Assembly: GCF_008042045.1 (NCBI RefSeq)
Contig: NZ_RDBP01000240.1
Coordinates: 1 to 38,153, forward strand
Direction of reading: 5' to 3'
DNA from: Streptomyces sp. T39
Lineage (GTDB): Bacteria; Actinomycetota; Actinomycetes; Streptomycetales; Streptomycetaceae
DNA length: 38,153 bases
The translations under genes and the position numbers were made by a program. The notes under the pieces are model-generated. The model was not told the DNA's origin, did not search any database, and worked only from the letters and a program-made list of their open reading frames with translations. Each line of letters starts with the position of its first letter. Positions within the stretch are counted from its first letter, which is position 1. Below are positions 14,625-22,246 of the stretch, piece by piece.

Positions 14625-15917
14625 ATGGCCCGCGGAGAAGACATTGTAGAGCTGGCCCGCAAGAGCCTCGGCGTGAAGTACGTCTGGGGCGGCAACAGCC
14701 TGACCTCCGGCATTGACTGCTCGGGCCTGGTCCAGCAGGTCTTCAAGGCGCACGGCATCGAGCTGCCCCGCGTCACCTATGACCAGATCAACGTAGGCCA
14801 GAGCGTGCAGCCCAACAAGCTCAGGCCCGGCGACCTCGTCTTCTTCGACACCGACCGCAAGAGGTCCGGCCCGGACCACGTGGGCATCTACATGGGCGGG
14901 GGCAAGTTCATCCACGCCCCGGCTCCAGGGAAGCCTGTGCAGATCAGCTCCCTTGCTGACGGCTACTACATGGACCGCTGGATGGGTGGCCGCCGCGTCA
15001 GCGGCGTCTCCGCCAGCGCCACCTCCGGTGGCGGTGAGGTCGAGGAGGTAGCGCCCAAGCTCGATGCGCACGAGCTGGCGGAGACCTACGGCATGTCGTA
15101 CGCGTTCTTCAAGAGCCAGCCCGAGCTGTGGAAGGAGCTGAACGCTGCCGTCGAGGGGCAGTGGACGCCACAGAAGTTCCAGGCCGAGATCAAGAACACG
15201 AGCTGGTGGAAGAAGAACAGCGACTCCATGCGCCAGGCGCAGGTGCTCCAGAAGACGGACCCCGCCACCTACAAGGCATCCATGGAGGCCACCCGCGTGG
15301 CCGTGCGCGACATGGCCGTCAAGGCCGGCGCCATCCTCAGCCAGAAGAACGTGGACGCCCTCGCGAAGAACATGCTGCACCTGAACTGGAACGAGGCCCA
15401 GGTGGCCAATTTCCTCGGGCAGTACATCAAGTTCTCCGAGGAGAAGACGCTGGGCGGCATCGCCGGCCAGGCGGCCAAGGCCATCAAGCGCGCCGCCTAC
15501 GAGAACGGCGTAGCCGTCACCGAGCAGTCCGTGCTGAACAATGCCCAGTACATCGTCCGGGGGCTGACGACCATGGAGCAGGTCACCGCGTCCATTCAGG
15601 AGCAGGCAGCCGGGCTCTACCCCGGCTGGTCCGAGCAGATCATGGCGGGTGCCTCCATCCAGGATCTCGCCCAGCCCTACCGGCAGATTCTGGCGCAGGA
15701 ACTTCAGCTTCCCGAGTCCGACGTGGACGCTTTCTCCCCGAAGATCAAGCAGGCGCTCAACCACGTGAGCAAGGACGGCGTTCCCGCACCCATGGACCTG
15801 ACGCAGTTCACGCAGATGGTGCGCAATGACCCTGCCTGGCGCAAGGCGCCCGGGACGGGCGAGAAAGCCATGGGCGTGGCCCGTGAGGTGCTGAAGCAGA
15901 TGGGCCTGGTGAAGTAG
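14625..15917 (+). CDS. NlpC/P60 peptidase fused to a shared virion module (430 aa)
   Basis: Residues 1-130 are an NlpC/P60 cysteine peptidase that cuts peptide stems of peptidoglycan: catalytic Cys32 in GIDCSGLVQ, His85 in PDHVGIYMGGG and a third polar residue His97 in KFIHAPAPG. After a Ser/Gly linker, residues 144-430 form a helical module that also ends the next protein (PKLD...ELAE-x-YG, GQW-x-P, NTSWWKK, TDPATY). A virion enzyme that opens the cell wall during DNA entry fits better than a lysis enzyme, because it lies among structural genes and carries a non-catalytic virion module. The stop abuts the next ATG. Confidence 0.85.
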   Translation: MARGEDIVELARKSLGVKYVWGGNSLTSGIDCSGLVQQVFKAHGIELPRVTYDQINVGQSVQPNKLRPGDLVFFDTDRKRSGPDHVGIYMGGGKFIHAPAPGKPVQISSLADGYYMDRWMGGRRVSGVSASATSGGGEVEEVAPKLDAHELAETYGMSYAFFKSQPELWKELNAAVEGQWTPQKFQAEIKNTSWWKKNSDSMRQAQVLQKTDPATYKASMEATRVAVRDMAVKAGAILSQKNVDALAKNMLHLNWNEAQVANFLGQYIKFSEEKTLGGIAGQAAKAIKRAAYENGVAVTEQSVLNNAQYIVRGLTTMEQVTASIQEQAAGLYPGWSEQIMAGASIQDLAQPYRQILAQELQLPESDVDAFSPKIKQALNHVSKDGVPAPMDLTQFTQMVRNDPAWRKAPGTGEKAMGVAREVLKQMGLVK

Positions 15918-17228
15918 ATGGCGCTGTCCTTCGAGGCGTTCCTGTGGGCGCTCACGCAGCAGGAGTCCGGCGGCAACTACGGCGCCGTGGGCGTCTGGGT
16001 GGGGGGCGACCGCGCTTACGGTCGCTATCAGGTCATGGGGGCCAACGTTGGCCCCTGGACGCAGAAGTACTACGGCAAGCGCCTCACGCCCCAGCAGTTC
16101 CTCGCCAACCGCGCCGCGCAGGACGCGGTTGTACGCGGCGTGCTCGGCGGCTACGTCAAGAAGTACGGCTACCGCGGGGCCGCGTCCGCCTGGTACAGCG
16201 GCAACCCGAACCTGCACAACAGCACCCGCTCGCAGCCCGGTGGGCCCTCCATCAAGGGCTATGTGGACAGCGTCATGAACCGCGCCGCCGGCTACAAGGG
16301 CGGCAGCTCGGGCGTCAGCGACGCAGGCACGGCGGCTGCCGGCTCAGGCACGCCCGCCCAGCCCAAGCTCGACCGCGCGGAGCTGGCCGAGCAGTACGGC
16401 CTCAGCGCTGCGCTGATCAACAGCTCGGCCGAGCTGAAGAAGCTCTTCGAGCAGGCGGTGGCCGGCCAGTGGTCGCCGGCCCGCTTCCAGGCGAGCCTCA
16501 AGAACAGCAAGTGGTGGAAGAACCAGTCCTCCAGTCTGCGTAAGTACATCACCCTCAAGCACACCGACCCCGCCACCTGGCGGCAGAACTACGGCAATGC
16601 CGAGGCGAAGATCAACGCCCTTGCTGTGCAGCTGGGGCTGGCGAGCCAGTTCACCAAGGGCAAGGGCTCGGACCTGCTGAAGCAGGCCGTCTACAACAGC
16701 CTCGCGCTCGGCTGGTCGGACGACCGGATCAAGGACTGGCTCGGCTCCAAGGTCACCCTGCACGGGGACATCATGTGGGGCGAAGCCGGCGACGCCTACG
16801 ACAAGCTGCACGAGGTGGCCTACCTCAACGGCGTGCAGTACTCGAACAGCTGGTACGAGAGCAAGGTGCGCGAGGTCATGGCGGGCAAGCTCGCGCAGTC
16901 CACGCTGGAGGATCAGATCCGCTCCGCAGCCGCAGGCAAGTTCAGCGCCTTTCGCGAGCAGATCATGGCAGGGCAGAACGCGCTCGACCTTGCGGCCCCG
17001 TACCTCAAGACCGTGAGCCAGCTCCTGGAGCTGGCCGAGTCGGACGTGGACCTGTTCAATCCGCACGTCTCCAAGGCGATGACAGGCTCCAAGGGTGTCG
17101 CCACGCCCTTGTGGCAGTTCGAGCGCGAAGTGCGCTCGGACCCGCTGTGGAGGAAGACAAACAACGGTCGGGAGAGCATGATGACGGTTGCGCACAGCGT
17201 GGCCAAGGACTTCGGAATGGCCTGGTGA
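15918..17228 (+). CDS. Lytic transglycosylase fused to the same virion module (436 aa)
   Basis: Residues 1-125 look like a lysozyme-like transglycosylase, cutting the glycan strand: catalytic Glu16 in QQESGGNYGAVG, followed by GRYQVMG and an AWYSGNP loop. After a Ser/Gly/Ala linker, residues about 149-436 match the C-terminal module of the preceding peptidase (PKLDRAELAEQYGLS, GQWSPARFQ, NSKWWKN, TDPATW, then QIMAGQNALDLAAPYL against QIMAGASIQDLAQPYR). Together the two proteins would cut both peptide and glycan links at the entry site. It follows the previous stop with no gap. Confidence 0.85.
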   Translation: MALSFEAFLWALTQQESGGNYGAVGVWVGGDRAYGRYQVMGANVGPWTQKYYGKRLTPQQFLANRAAQDAVVRGVLGGYVKKYGYRGAASAWYSGNPNLHNSTRSQPGGPSIKGYVDSVMNRAAGYKGGSSGVSDAGTAAAGSGTPAQPKLDRAELAEQYGLSAALINSSAELKKLFEQAVAGQWSPARFQASLKNSKWWKNQSSSLRKYITLKHTDPATWRQNYGNAEAKINALAVQLGLASQFTKGKGSDLLKQAVYNSLALGWSDDRIKDWLGSKVTLHGDIMWGEAGDAYDKLHEVAYLNGVQYSNSWYESKVREVMAGKLAQSTLEDQIRSAAAGKFSAFREQIMAGQNALDLAAPYLKTVSQLLELAESDVDLFNPHVSKAMTGSKGVATPLWQFEREVRSDPLWRKTNNGRESMMTVAHSVAKDFGMAW

Positions 17229-17232
17229 CGAG

Positions 17233-18408
17233 ATGACGACGCCCGCGCAGTACGTGCCTGACGAGTTCCAGAACGTCATCAAGCTGCCGACCGGCCCCGA
17301 CCAGGGCACAGTGACGCAGCTGAATGACGAGATTGCCCGCTACACGGCAGAGATCACCGCACTCCAGAAGCAGATCACCGCCGCAACCCCCGTCCACAAC
17401 GGCAGTGCGCGCAAGATCCAGCGTCAGACGGCGCATCGGATGGGCGTGCCGCCCAAGGGCAATGCTGCTGCTCTCGCGTCGCTCAAGGCCCAGCTCGCGG
17501 GCGTGCAGGCGCGCCAGAAGCGCGCGCAGAAGCAGCTCTACGAGATCACGGGCCAGTTCGACCAGTTCCTGGAGGGCGAGGACAGGGACGCCTTCCTGGC
17601 GGTGAAGTCGCTTTTCGCGCAGTTCGGACTGGGCTCGCTCGCAGGCAAGATTTACGACTACGTCAAGGAGGGGTATGGCGCGGACACGATCAGCCTGCTC
17701 CTCCAGGACACCAAGGAGTACAGGGCCCGCTTTGCGGCCAACGAGGCCCGCGCGAAGGCGGGCCTGGCAGTGCTCAGCCCGGCCGAGTACCTGTCGGCCG
17801 AGTCCTCCTATCGGCAGATCCTGGAGTCCTCCGGACTCCCCAAGGGCTTCTACGACAACCCTGCCGACTTCCAGCGCTGGATCGCCGGGGACGTGAGCCC
17901 CACCGAGATCAAGAGCCGCGTGGACATGGCGCTGGAGGCCGTCAACCAGACGGACCCCACCTACCGTGGCGCGCTCTACCAGATGTACGGCATCGGCGAG
18001 AGCGGCCTGGCCGCGTACTTCCTGGACCGCAAGCAGGCCGAGCCCATCCTGAAGAAGCAGGCAGCAGCCGGCGCCATCGGCGCCGCGGCCCTGCGTCGCG
18101 GCTTCGCGCTCAACACGCTGGACCTGGAGGGCTACGCCTCGCTCGGCATCACAGGCCAGGACGCGGAGGCCGCGTACGGGCGTATCGCGGACAGCTTCGA
18201 GGGCATGCTGGGTCTCGCGGGCCGGTACGGCACGAGCTGGACGCAGCGCGAGGCGGAGCAGGAGGTCTTCACGCCCGGCTCTGGCCAGCTGAACGCGGAG
18301 AACGCGTTCGAGAAGGGCAAGCGGCTGCGCTCGCAGGAGCGCGCTCAGTTCGCTGGCGGCCGTGCATCCTCCAGTCAGGGCCTGGCTGCGGGGTATCGTC
18401 AGACCTGA
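17233..18408 (+). CDS. Third protein of the ejection set, coiled coil plus related helical domain (391 aa)
   Basis: The N-terminal 130 residues are coiled-coil-like (QLNDEIARYTAEITALQKQI). The rest is helical, with SLAGKIYDYVKEGYGADTI, a GLPKGFYDNPADFQRWI segment and DVSPTEIKSRVDMA. This style resembles, loosely, the modules of the two previous proteins, but there is no hydrolase domain. The start at 17233 is the ATG four bases after the previous stop; an earlier in-frame start lies inside the previous gene. A strong terminator follows at 18447. It probably belongs to the virion ejection apparatus. Confidence 0.68.
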   Translation: MTTPAQYVPDEFQNVIKLPTGPDQGTVTQLNDEIARYTAEITALQKQITAATPVHNGSARKIQRQTAHRMGVPPKGNAAALASLKAQLAGVQARQKRAQKQLYEITGQFDQFLEGEDRDAFLAVKSLFAQFGLGSLAGKIYDYVKEGYGADTISLLLQDTKEYRARFAANEARAKAGLAVLSPAEYLSAESSYRQILESSGLPKGFYDNPADFQRWIAGDVSPTEIKSRVDMALEAVNQTDPTYRGALYQMYGIGESGLAAYFLDRKQAEPILKKQAAAGAIGAAALRRGFALNTLDLEGYASLGITGQDAEAAYGRIADSFEGMLGLAGRYGTSWTQREAEQEVFTPGSGQLNAENAFEKGKRLRSQERAQFAGGRASSSQGLAAGYRQT

Positions 18409-18446
18409 TCCGCGGAAGTCTCCCGCGACACCTGGCGGTGACGGCC

Positions 18447-18473
18447 AAGCCCCCGACTTCGGTCGGGGGCTTT
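18447..18473 (+). terminator. Rho-independent terminator closing the first late block
   Basis: An 11-bp stem AAGCCCCCGAC/GTCGGGGGCTT (18447-18457 with 18462-18472) has a TTCG tetraloop and is followed by TTTG. It sits between the ejection-protein block and the second late element, so the capsid block is probably transcribed mainly from its own promoter. Confidence 0.88.
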
Positions 18474-18486
18474 GTGCTGCTCAGGA

Positions 18487-18532
18487 GCACTAGCAGAGTG
18501 ATAGCACTTTTCTGCTAGCGCATGTACCCTCC
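18487..18532 (+). promoter_or_regulatory. Putative phage late promoter/operator, copy 2
   Basis: Three near-palindromic boxes are present: CACTAGCAGA (18488-18497), GTGATAGCAC (18498-18507) and CTGCTAGCGC (18512-18521). They are followed by CATGTACCCTCC (18521-18532). The last 20 bases match 2988-3007 with one difference, and 18502-18519 is the exact reverse complement of 2975-2992. CTAGCAGA/TCTGCTAG (18490-18497, 18511-18518) also form a stem. TACCCT (18525-18530) is a possible -10 with no consensus -35. It would drive scaffold, capsid and tail genes just after the terminator. Confidence 0.68.
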
Positions 18533-18638
18533 CCGCCCGACAGATCGACCGGCCCTGTCCCCAGCGAAAGCCCGGTAGCGGAGCACAGACCTCTCCCCCG
18601 GGAGGCGAGTAGGCCGCGAAGGTGAAACGGGAGCGGCA

Positions 18639-19157
18639 ATGAGCGAGTACAGCTTCGGTTACGACGACTCCGGCGAGCAGCCGGACCTGGGCGAGGCGGG
18701 AGCCGGTCAGCAGGGACCCAAGTGGTTCCGCGACGGACTGGACAAGCTCTCCAACCAGGTGCAGGAGCTGAAGGCGGAGAACGACCGCCTCAAGGCAGCT
18801 CAGGTCAAGGACCAGCTGAAGGACGCGCTCAAGGCCAAGGGCTACGACCCCGCAGCCGCAGGGCTGTTCGCGGGCACGCCCGACAAGCTGGACGACTGGC
18901 TGACCGCCCACGGCGGTGCTCTGGCCAAGCTCCCTGCCGAAGGGCAGGAGCAGGGCGAGCAGGCCCCCGCGGGGCCGCCGGCCTCCACCGTTCCGGCTGA
19001 CGGTCAGGAGCAGATGCAGCGCATGGCCGAGGCAGGCACGCAGGGCGTGTCCGCCCCTCAGGGCAGCGAAGCAGAGCTGGTGCAGCGCCTCAGGAACGCC
19101 TCTACCGAGGCGGAGTTCAACGAGATCATGCGTGGCGCCGGCAACACCGCCTTCTGA
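18639..19157 (+). CDS. Capsid scaffolding protein (172 aa)
   Basis: An acidic 172-residue protein directly before the capsid gene. It has a coiled-coil helix (DKLSNQVQELKAENDRLKAAQ), a Gln/Glu/Pro-rich middle and a short C-terminal helix (TEAEFNEIMRGAG) of the type used to bind capsid subunits. These are the usual features of an internal scaffold that guides shell assembly and then leaves or is degraded. GGGAGCGG precedes the ATG. No protease motif is seen. Confidence 0.8.
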   Translation: MSEYSFGYDDSGEQPDLGEAGAGQQGPKWFRDGLDKLSNQVQELKAENDRLKAAQVKDQLKDALKAKGYDPAAAGLFAGTPDKLDDWLTAHGGALAKLPAEGQEQGEQAPAGPPASTVPADGQEQMQRMAEAGTQGVSAPQGSEAELVQRLRNASTEAEFNEIMRGAGNTAF

Positions 19158-19181
19158 CCTCTCCCCACACATCCTTCGACG

Positions 19182-19195
19182 CCCCCAGAAGGGGG
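19182..19195 (+). promoter_or_regulatory. Hairpin overlapping the capsid ribosome-binding site
   Basis: CCCCC (19182-19186) and GGGGG (19191-19195) form a short stem with loop AGAA. Its right arm runs into GGAGG, the ribosome-binding site of the capsid gene. It may tune capsid translation or protect the message end; this is inference from sequence only. Confidence 0.4.
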
Positions 19196-19207
19196 AGGTG
19201 AGAGGCC

Positions 19208-20182
19208 ATGGCTAACGCCTACACGGACACCTCAGCGATGTCCAACGCGGTCCAGACCGCGTACGACAAGAAGTTCGAGTTCGCCCTGCGCTCGCAGCCG
19301 CTCTTCCGCGCCCTCGCGGACAAGCGCCCCGCCGACCAGGCGCAGCCTGGCAGCTCGGTCGTGCTGGAGATCTTCCAGGATCTCGCCGAAGCGACCGGCA
19401 CGCTGACCGAGACGACCGACCCCGACGCAGTCGCGATGGGTAACCCGGCCACGAAGACCATCACGCTGAACGAGTACGGCAACCCCGTCCTGCGGACGCG
19501 GAAGCTGAACCTGTTCAGCCTCACCGAGGTGGACCCGGCCATCGCCAACATCGTGGCCTACAACGCGGCATCGAGCATCGACACCGTCGTGCAGACGGTG
19601 GTCCGCAGCGGCCCGCGGCTGATCCAGCGCAAGGCCGGCACGGTCACCTACGTCACCAACGCCACGGTCTCCACCGTCGCCACCACCATGGCGACCACGG
19701 ACACCTACACGTCGGCCATGGCGCGCCTCGCGCCGGTCAAGCTCCGCGCCGGCCTCGCCGTGCCGAAGCGGGACAGCCTCTACGCCGCCTACATCCACCC
19801 CGAGGTCTCCCTGGACCTCCGGGCCGAGACCGGCGCCGCGGCGTGGCGCGACCCGCACAACTACAGCGCTGTCGGCAACATCTGGCAGGGCGAGCTGGGC
19901 ATCTACGAGGGCGCCTTCTACGTGGAGTCCCCGCGCTGCTACAACGCCGTGGACGCCGGTACCGGCGACAACACCGTGCGCCGCTTCCGCACCTACTACG
20001 CGGGCCAGCAGGCGATCGCCGAGGCCGTGGCCGAGGAGTTCCACATGGTTGCCGGCCCGGTCGTGGACAAGTTGGCGCGGTTCCGGCCGCTCGGCTGGTA
20101 CGGCGTGGCGGGCTGGGCCCGCTACCGCGACGAAGCCCTGATCCGCGTGGAGTCCACCTCCAGCGTCAACTCGGGCGCGTGA
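19208..20182 (+). CDS. Major capsid protein, N4-gp56-like (324 aa)
   Basis: The shell protein. At 324 residues it has the N4-gp56 / HK97-fold layout: N-terminal helix with AYDKKFEFALRSQPLFRAL and KRPADQAQPGSSV, then strands with LTETTDPDAVAMGNPATKTITLNEYGNPV, and a spine-like helix PAIANIVAYNAASSID. It follows the scaffold gene and has the ribosome-binding site GGGAGGTGAG. No cleaved prodomain is obvious. Codon use and third-position GC are as in its neighbours. Confidence 0.9.
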   Translation: MANAYTDTSAMSNAVQTAYDKKFEFALRSQPLFRALADKRPADQAQPGSSVVLEIFQDLAEATGTLTETTDPDAVAMGNPATKTITLNEYGNPVLRTRKLNLFSLTEVDPAIANIVAYNAASSIDTVVQTVVRSGPRLIQRKAGTVTYVTNATVSTVATTMATTDTYTSAMARLAPVKLRAGLAVPKRDSLYAAYIHPEVSLDLRAETGAAAWRDPHNYSAVGNIWQGELGIYEGAFYVESPRCYNAVDAGTGDNTVRRFRTYYAGQQAIAEAVAEEFHMVAGPVVDKLARFRPLGWYGVAGWARYRDEALIRVESTSSVNSGA

Positions 20183-20185
20183 GCC

Positions 20186-20455
20186 ATGAGCTGGGTCTTC
20201 ACCACGCCGAGCGTTGATGAAGGCCCGGCTACGTGGACAGACAGGCTGTTCCTCCGCGTGAAGATCACGCGGGGTATCACCGTTCTGGAGAGCGACGGCA
20301 CCTACCGTGCCGTCCGCTTCCCCACGCAGGACGAGATCGCAGCAGCCACCACCACCTACATGGGTGGCCACGAATACACCGTGGACGACGCCACGAAGGC
20401 CGCGCTCATCGCGGCCGGCGTCGGTGTCACCGAAGCCAACTTCACCGCTCTGTGA
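20186..20455 (+). CDS. Small structural-region protein (89 aa)
   Basis: An 89-residue protein after the capsid gene, with mixed strands (DRLFLRVKITRGITVLESDG) and a helical end with DDATKAALIAAGVGV. I do not recognise a family. The position suggests a decoration, head-completion or similar virion protein, but no motif confirms it. Confidence 0.7.
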   Translation: MSWVFTTPSVDEGPATWTDRLFLRVKITRGITVLESDGTYRAVRFPTQDEIAAATTTYMGGHEYTVDDATKAALIAAGVGVTEANFTAL

Positions 20456-20463
20456 GGGCAGCC

Positions 20464-20598
20464 ATGGACAACTGCGAGCCGACCACCACGGGCGGCGACA
20501 CCACCATCCGCAACGGCGACGAGCAGCAGGTGCTCGATGCCTGCGTGGCCCGCGTCCCGCAGCGCGCCGAGGGCGCGCAGGAGCAGGACTTCCACTGA
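20464..20598 (+). CDS. Small acidic protein (44 aa)
   Basis: A 44-residue acidic, Cys-containing protein (MDNCEPTTTGGDTTI). Not recognised. The start lies eight bases after the preceding stop with GAGGGCAGCC upstream, and the stop overlaps the next start (TGATG). The tight coupling is the main reason to call it. Confidence 0.6.
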   Translation: MDNCEPTTTGGDTTIRNGDEQQVLDACVARVPQRAEGAQEQDFH

Positions 20599-20882
20599 TG
20601 TGCCGCACAGGATGCAAGACCCAGGACCACACGTCCTGGGGCGCCTGCGCCCGCGCAGCGAACATGCGCATCGCGTACTGCGGTGTCGGCGGCGGTGACG
20701 CCACCGCGCAGAAGCAGTGGGACAACGAGCTGGACCTGTACCGGCAGGCCCGAGCGCAGGGCGTGCAGCCCGACGGCACGACGCGCAACAAGGTCGAGCA
20801 CGCGCTGAAGCTGAGCGAGAAGCGCGGCGCGGCCTACGGCCGCGATTTCGCCGTGGCCGACATGATCCCCGAGGACGTGTGA
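20598..20882 (+). CDS. Cys-containing conserved-type phage protein (94 aa)
   Basis: The N-terminus MCRTGCKTQDHTSWGAC holds three cysteines and a His spaced like a metal knuckle. The body contains WDNELDLYRQARAQGVQP and an ending GAAYGRDF. I associate this layout with small proteins found beside capsid genes of actinobacterial phages, function unknown. The TGATG junction with the previous gene implies coupling. Confidence 0.75.
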   Translation: MCRTGCKTQDHTSWGACARAANMRIAYCGVGGGDATAQKQWDNELDLYRQARAQGVQPDGTTRNKVEHALKLSEKRGAAYGRDFAVADMIPEDV

Positions 20883-20883
20883 C

Positions 20884-21333
20884 ATGGCCGAGATGCGCGT
20901 GACGCTGGAGAGCGACAACGGCAACGAGCTGATGATGGACTCCGACGGCCGGATCACGGTCAACTCGGTCGGCCAGATCAGCAACACCATGTTCACCGAG
21001 GCCGCCACGGCCCGGACCACGTCCGGCAACACCAGCAACCAGGACTGGCTGAGCAACGCCAGCACATGCTGGGTGGGCGTGAACCTGACCGCCCTGTCGG
21101 GCGGCACCACGCCTGCTGTGACCGTGTCCCTCCAGCAGAGGGACGGCAACAACGTCTGGCACACGCTCGCCTCCACGAGCGCGCTCAGCGCTGTGGGCAC
21201 CGCCCACTTCTCGGTGGGCGCCGGCACTGCCAATGCGCACATGCTCCGGGCCGGAGGTCAGTACCGGTTCGCCTGGACCGTGACCGGCACGCCGACCACC
21301 TGTACCTTCCAGATCGCGATGTCCGGGCGGTAG
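20884..21333 (+). CDS. Beta-rich virion protein, possible decoration or spike (149 aa)
   Basis: A 149-residue Thr/Ser/Gly/Val-rich protein with repeated short strands (VTVSLQQRDGNNVWHTL, QYRFAWTVTG), typical of an Ig-like or jelly-roll virion protein. It follows the previous stop by one base. A capsid decoration or small tail protein is plausible; no specific family is recognised. Confidence 0.65.
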   Translation: MAEMRVTLESDNGNELMMDSDGRITVNSVGQISNTMFTEAATARTTSGNTSNQDWLSNASTCWVGVNLTALSGGTTPAVTVSLQQRDGNNVWHTLASTSALSAVGTAHFSVGAGTANAHMLRAGGQYRFAWTVTGTPTTCTFQIAMSGR

Positions 21334-21335
21334 GC

Positions 21336-22244
21336 ATGACGACCCTTGATCAGCTCGTGGCGCAGGTGAAGCAGAACCTCATGGGCTTCTCGCTCACGCA
21401 GGAGTCCATGACCCGCCTCATGGCGGACATGACCGCAGGCGATGGCACCTTCCAGGCGGATGGCGAGACCATCGACAACCTCAGCGCCGGCATTGCCGAG
21501 ATCGATGACGAGCTGGTCCTGGTGCAGAAGTGGGACAGCATGTCCGGCACCGTCACCGTGCTGGGCGGCACAGCAGGCCGCGGCTACGCGGCCACCACTG
21601 CTGCTGCGCACACCACGGGGGCGCTCATCACGAGCGCTCCTGCATACCCGCGAGCGCGGGTCAAGGAAGCGATCAACAGGGCCATTGAGGCCCTGTATCC
21701 GCACCTGGTGGTCTTCGGGGAGCTGAACTTCCCGTACGTCAGCGCGCAGCTGGAGTACCCCGTCCCGGCTGACGCCATGGACATCTGGTACGTCACGCAG
21801 CGCTGGGTGGGCCCGGAGAAGATCTCCGGAGCGGTAGGGAACTGGCGCTTCAATCCCAAGGCATACGCGACGGACTTCCCCACGGGCAAGAGCATTCAGG
21901 TCTTCGACAGCGTCACCCCCGGACAGAACGTCCGGGTGATCTACACCAAGCGCCCCACGGCGCTATCCGCAGGCTCCGATGTCTTCAGCGACGTGACCGG
22001 CTACGACGACCGCATTGCAGACCTCGTGGTATGGGACGCAACCAAGCGCCTGCTGCCCAGCGCCATGGGCGCGCGCCTGCAACAGCAGGCAATCGAGGCG
22101 ACAGAGCGCGCTGTGGTCGTCTCCTCCAGGGATGTGGCTGCTGCTGTGCAGATGTACGCCACGCTCTACGCCGAGCGCCTGGCGGACGAACGCAGCCGCC
22201 AGTTCACCGAGGACCCGAACTACGCTGCCTTCATGGGGAGCTGA
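21336..22244 (+). CDS. Head-tail adaptor / tail tubular protein A-like (302 aa)
   Basis: A 302-residue protein with a helical start (LDQLVAQVKQNLMGFS), a central insertion with Thr/Gly-rich strands, RVKEAINRAIEALYPHL, and a C-terminal helical bundle (DDRIADLVVWDATKRL...). This arrangement and the position after the capsid and before fibre and nozzle genes fit the adaptor that joins portal to the short tail (T7 gp11-like role). The start lies two bases after the previous stop. Confidence 0.62.
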   Translation: MTTLDQLVAQVKQNLMGFSLTQESMTRLMADMTAGDGTFQADGETIDNLSAGIAEIDDELVLVQKWDSMSGTVTVLGGTAGRGYAATTAAAHTTGALITSAPAYPRARVKEAINRAIEALYPHLVVFGELNFPYVSAQLEYPVPADAMDIWYVTQRWVGPEKISGAVGNWRFNPKAYATDFPTGKSIQVFDSVTPGQNVRVIYTKRPTALSAGSDVFSDVTGYDDRIADLVVWDATKRLLPSAMGARLQQQAIEATERAVVVSSRDVAAAVQMYATLYAERLADERSRQFTEDPNYAAFMGS

Positions 22245-22246
22245 CC

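Noticed and set aside
13773..16217. 814-residue open frame on the minus strand
   Set aside because: It lies opposite three well-supported virion genes with recognised catalytic motifs. Its composition is typical of antisense reading in GC-rich DNA.
17233..18408. Tape measure protein with tail-chaperone frameshift
   Set aside because: The coiled-coil protein is only 391 residues, there is no pair of overlapping chaperone genes, and no tube protein is present.
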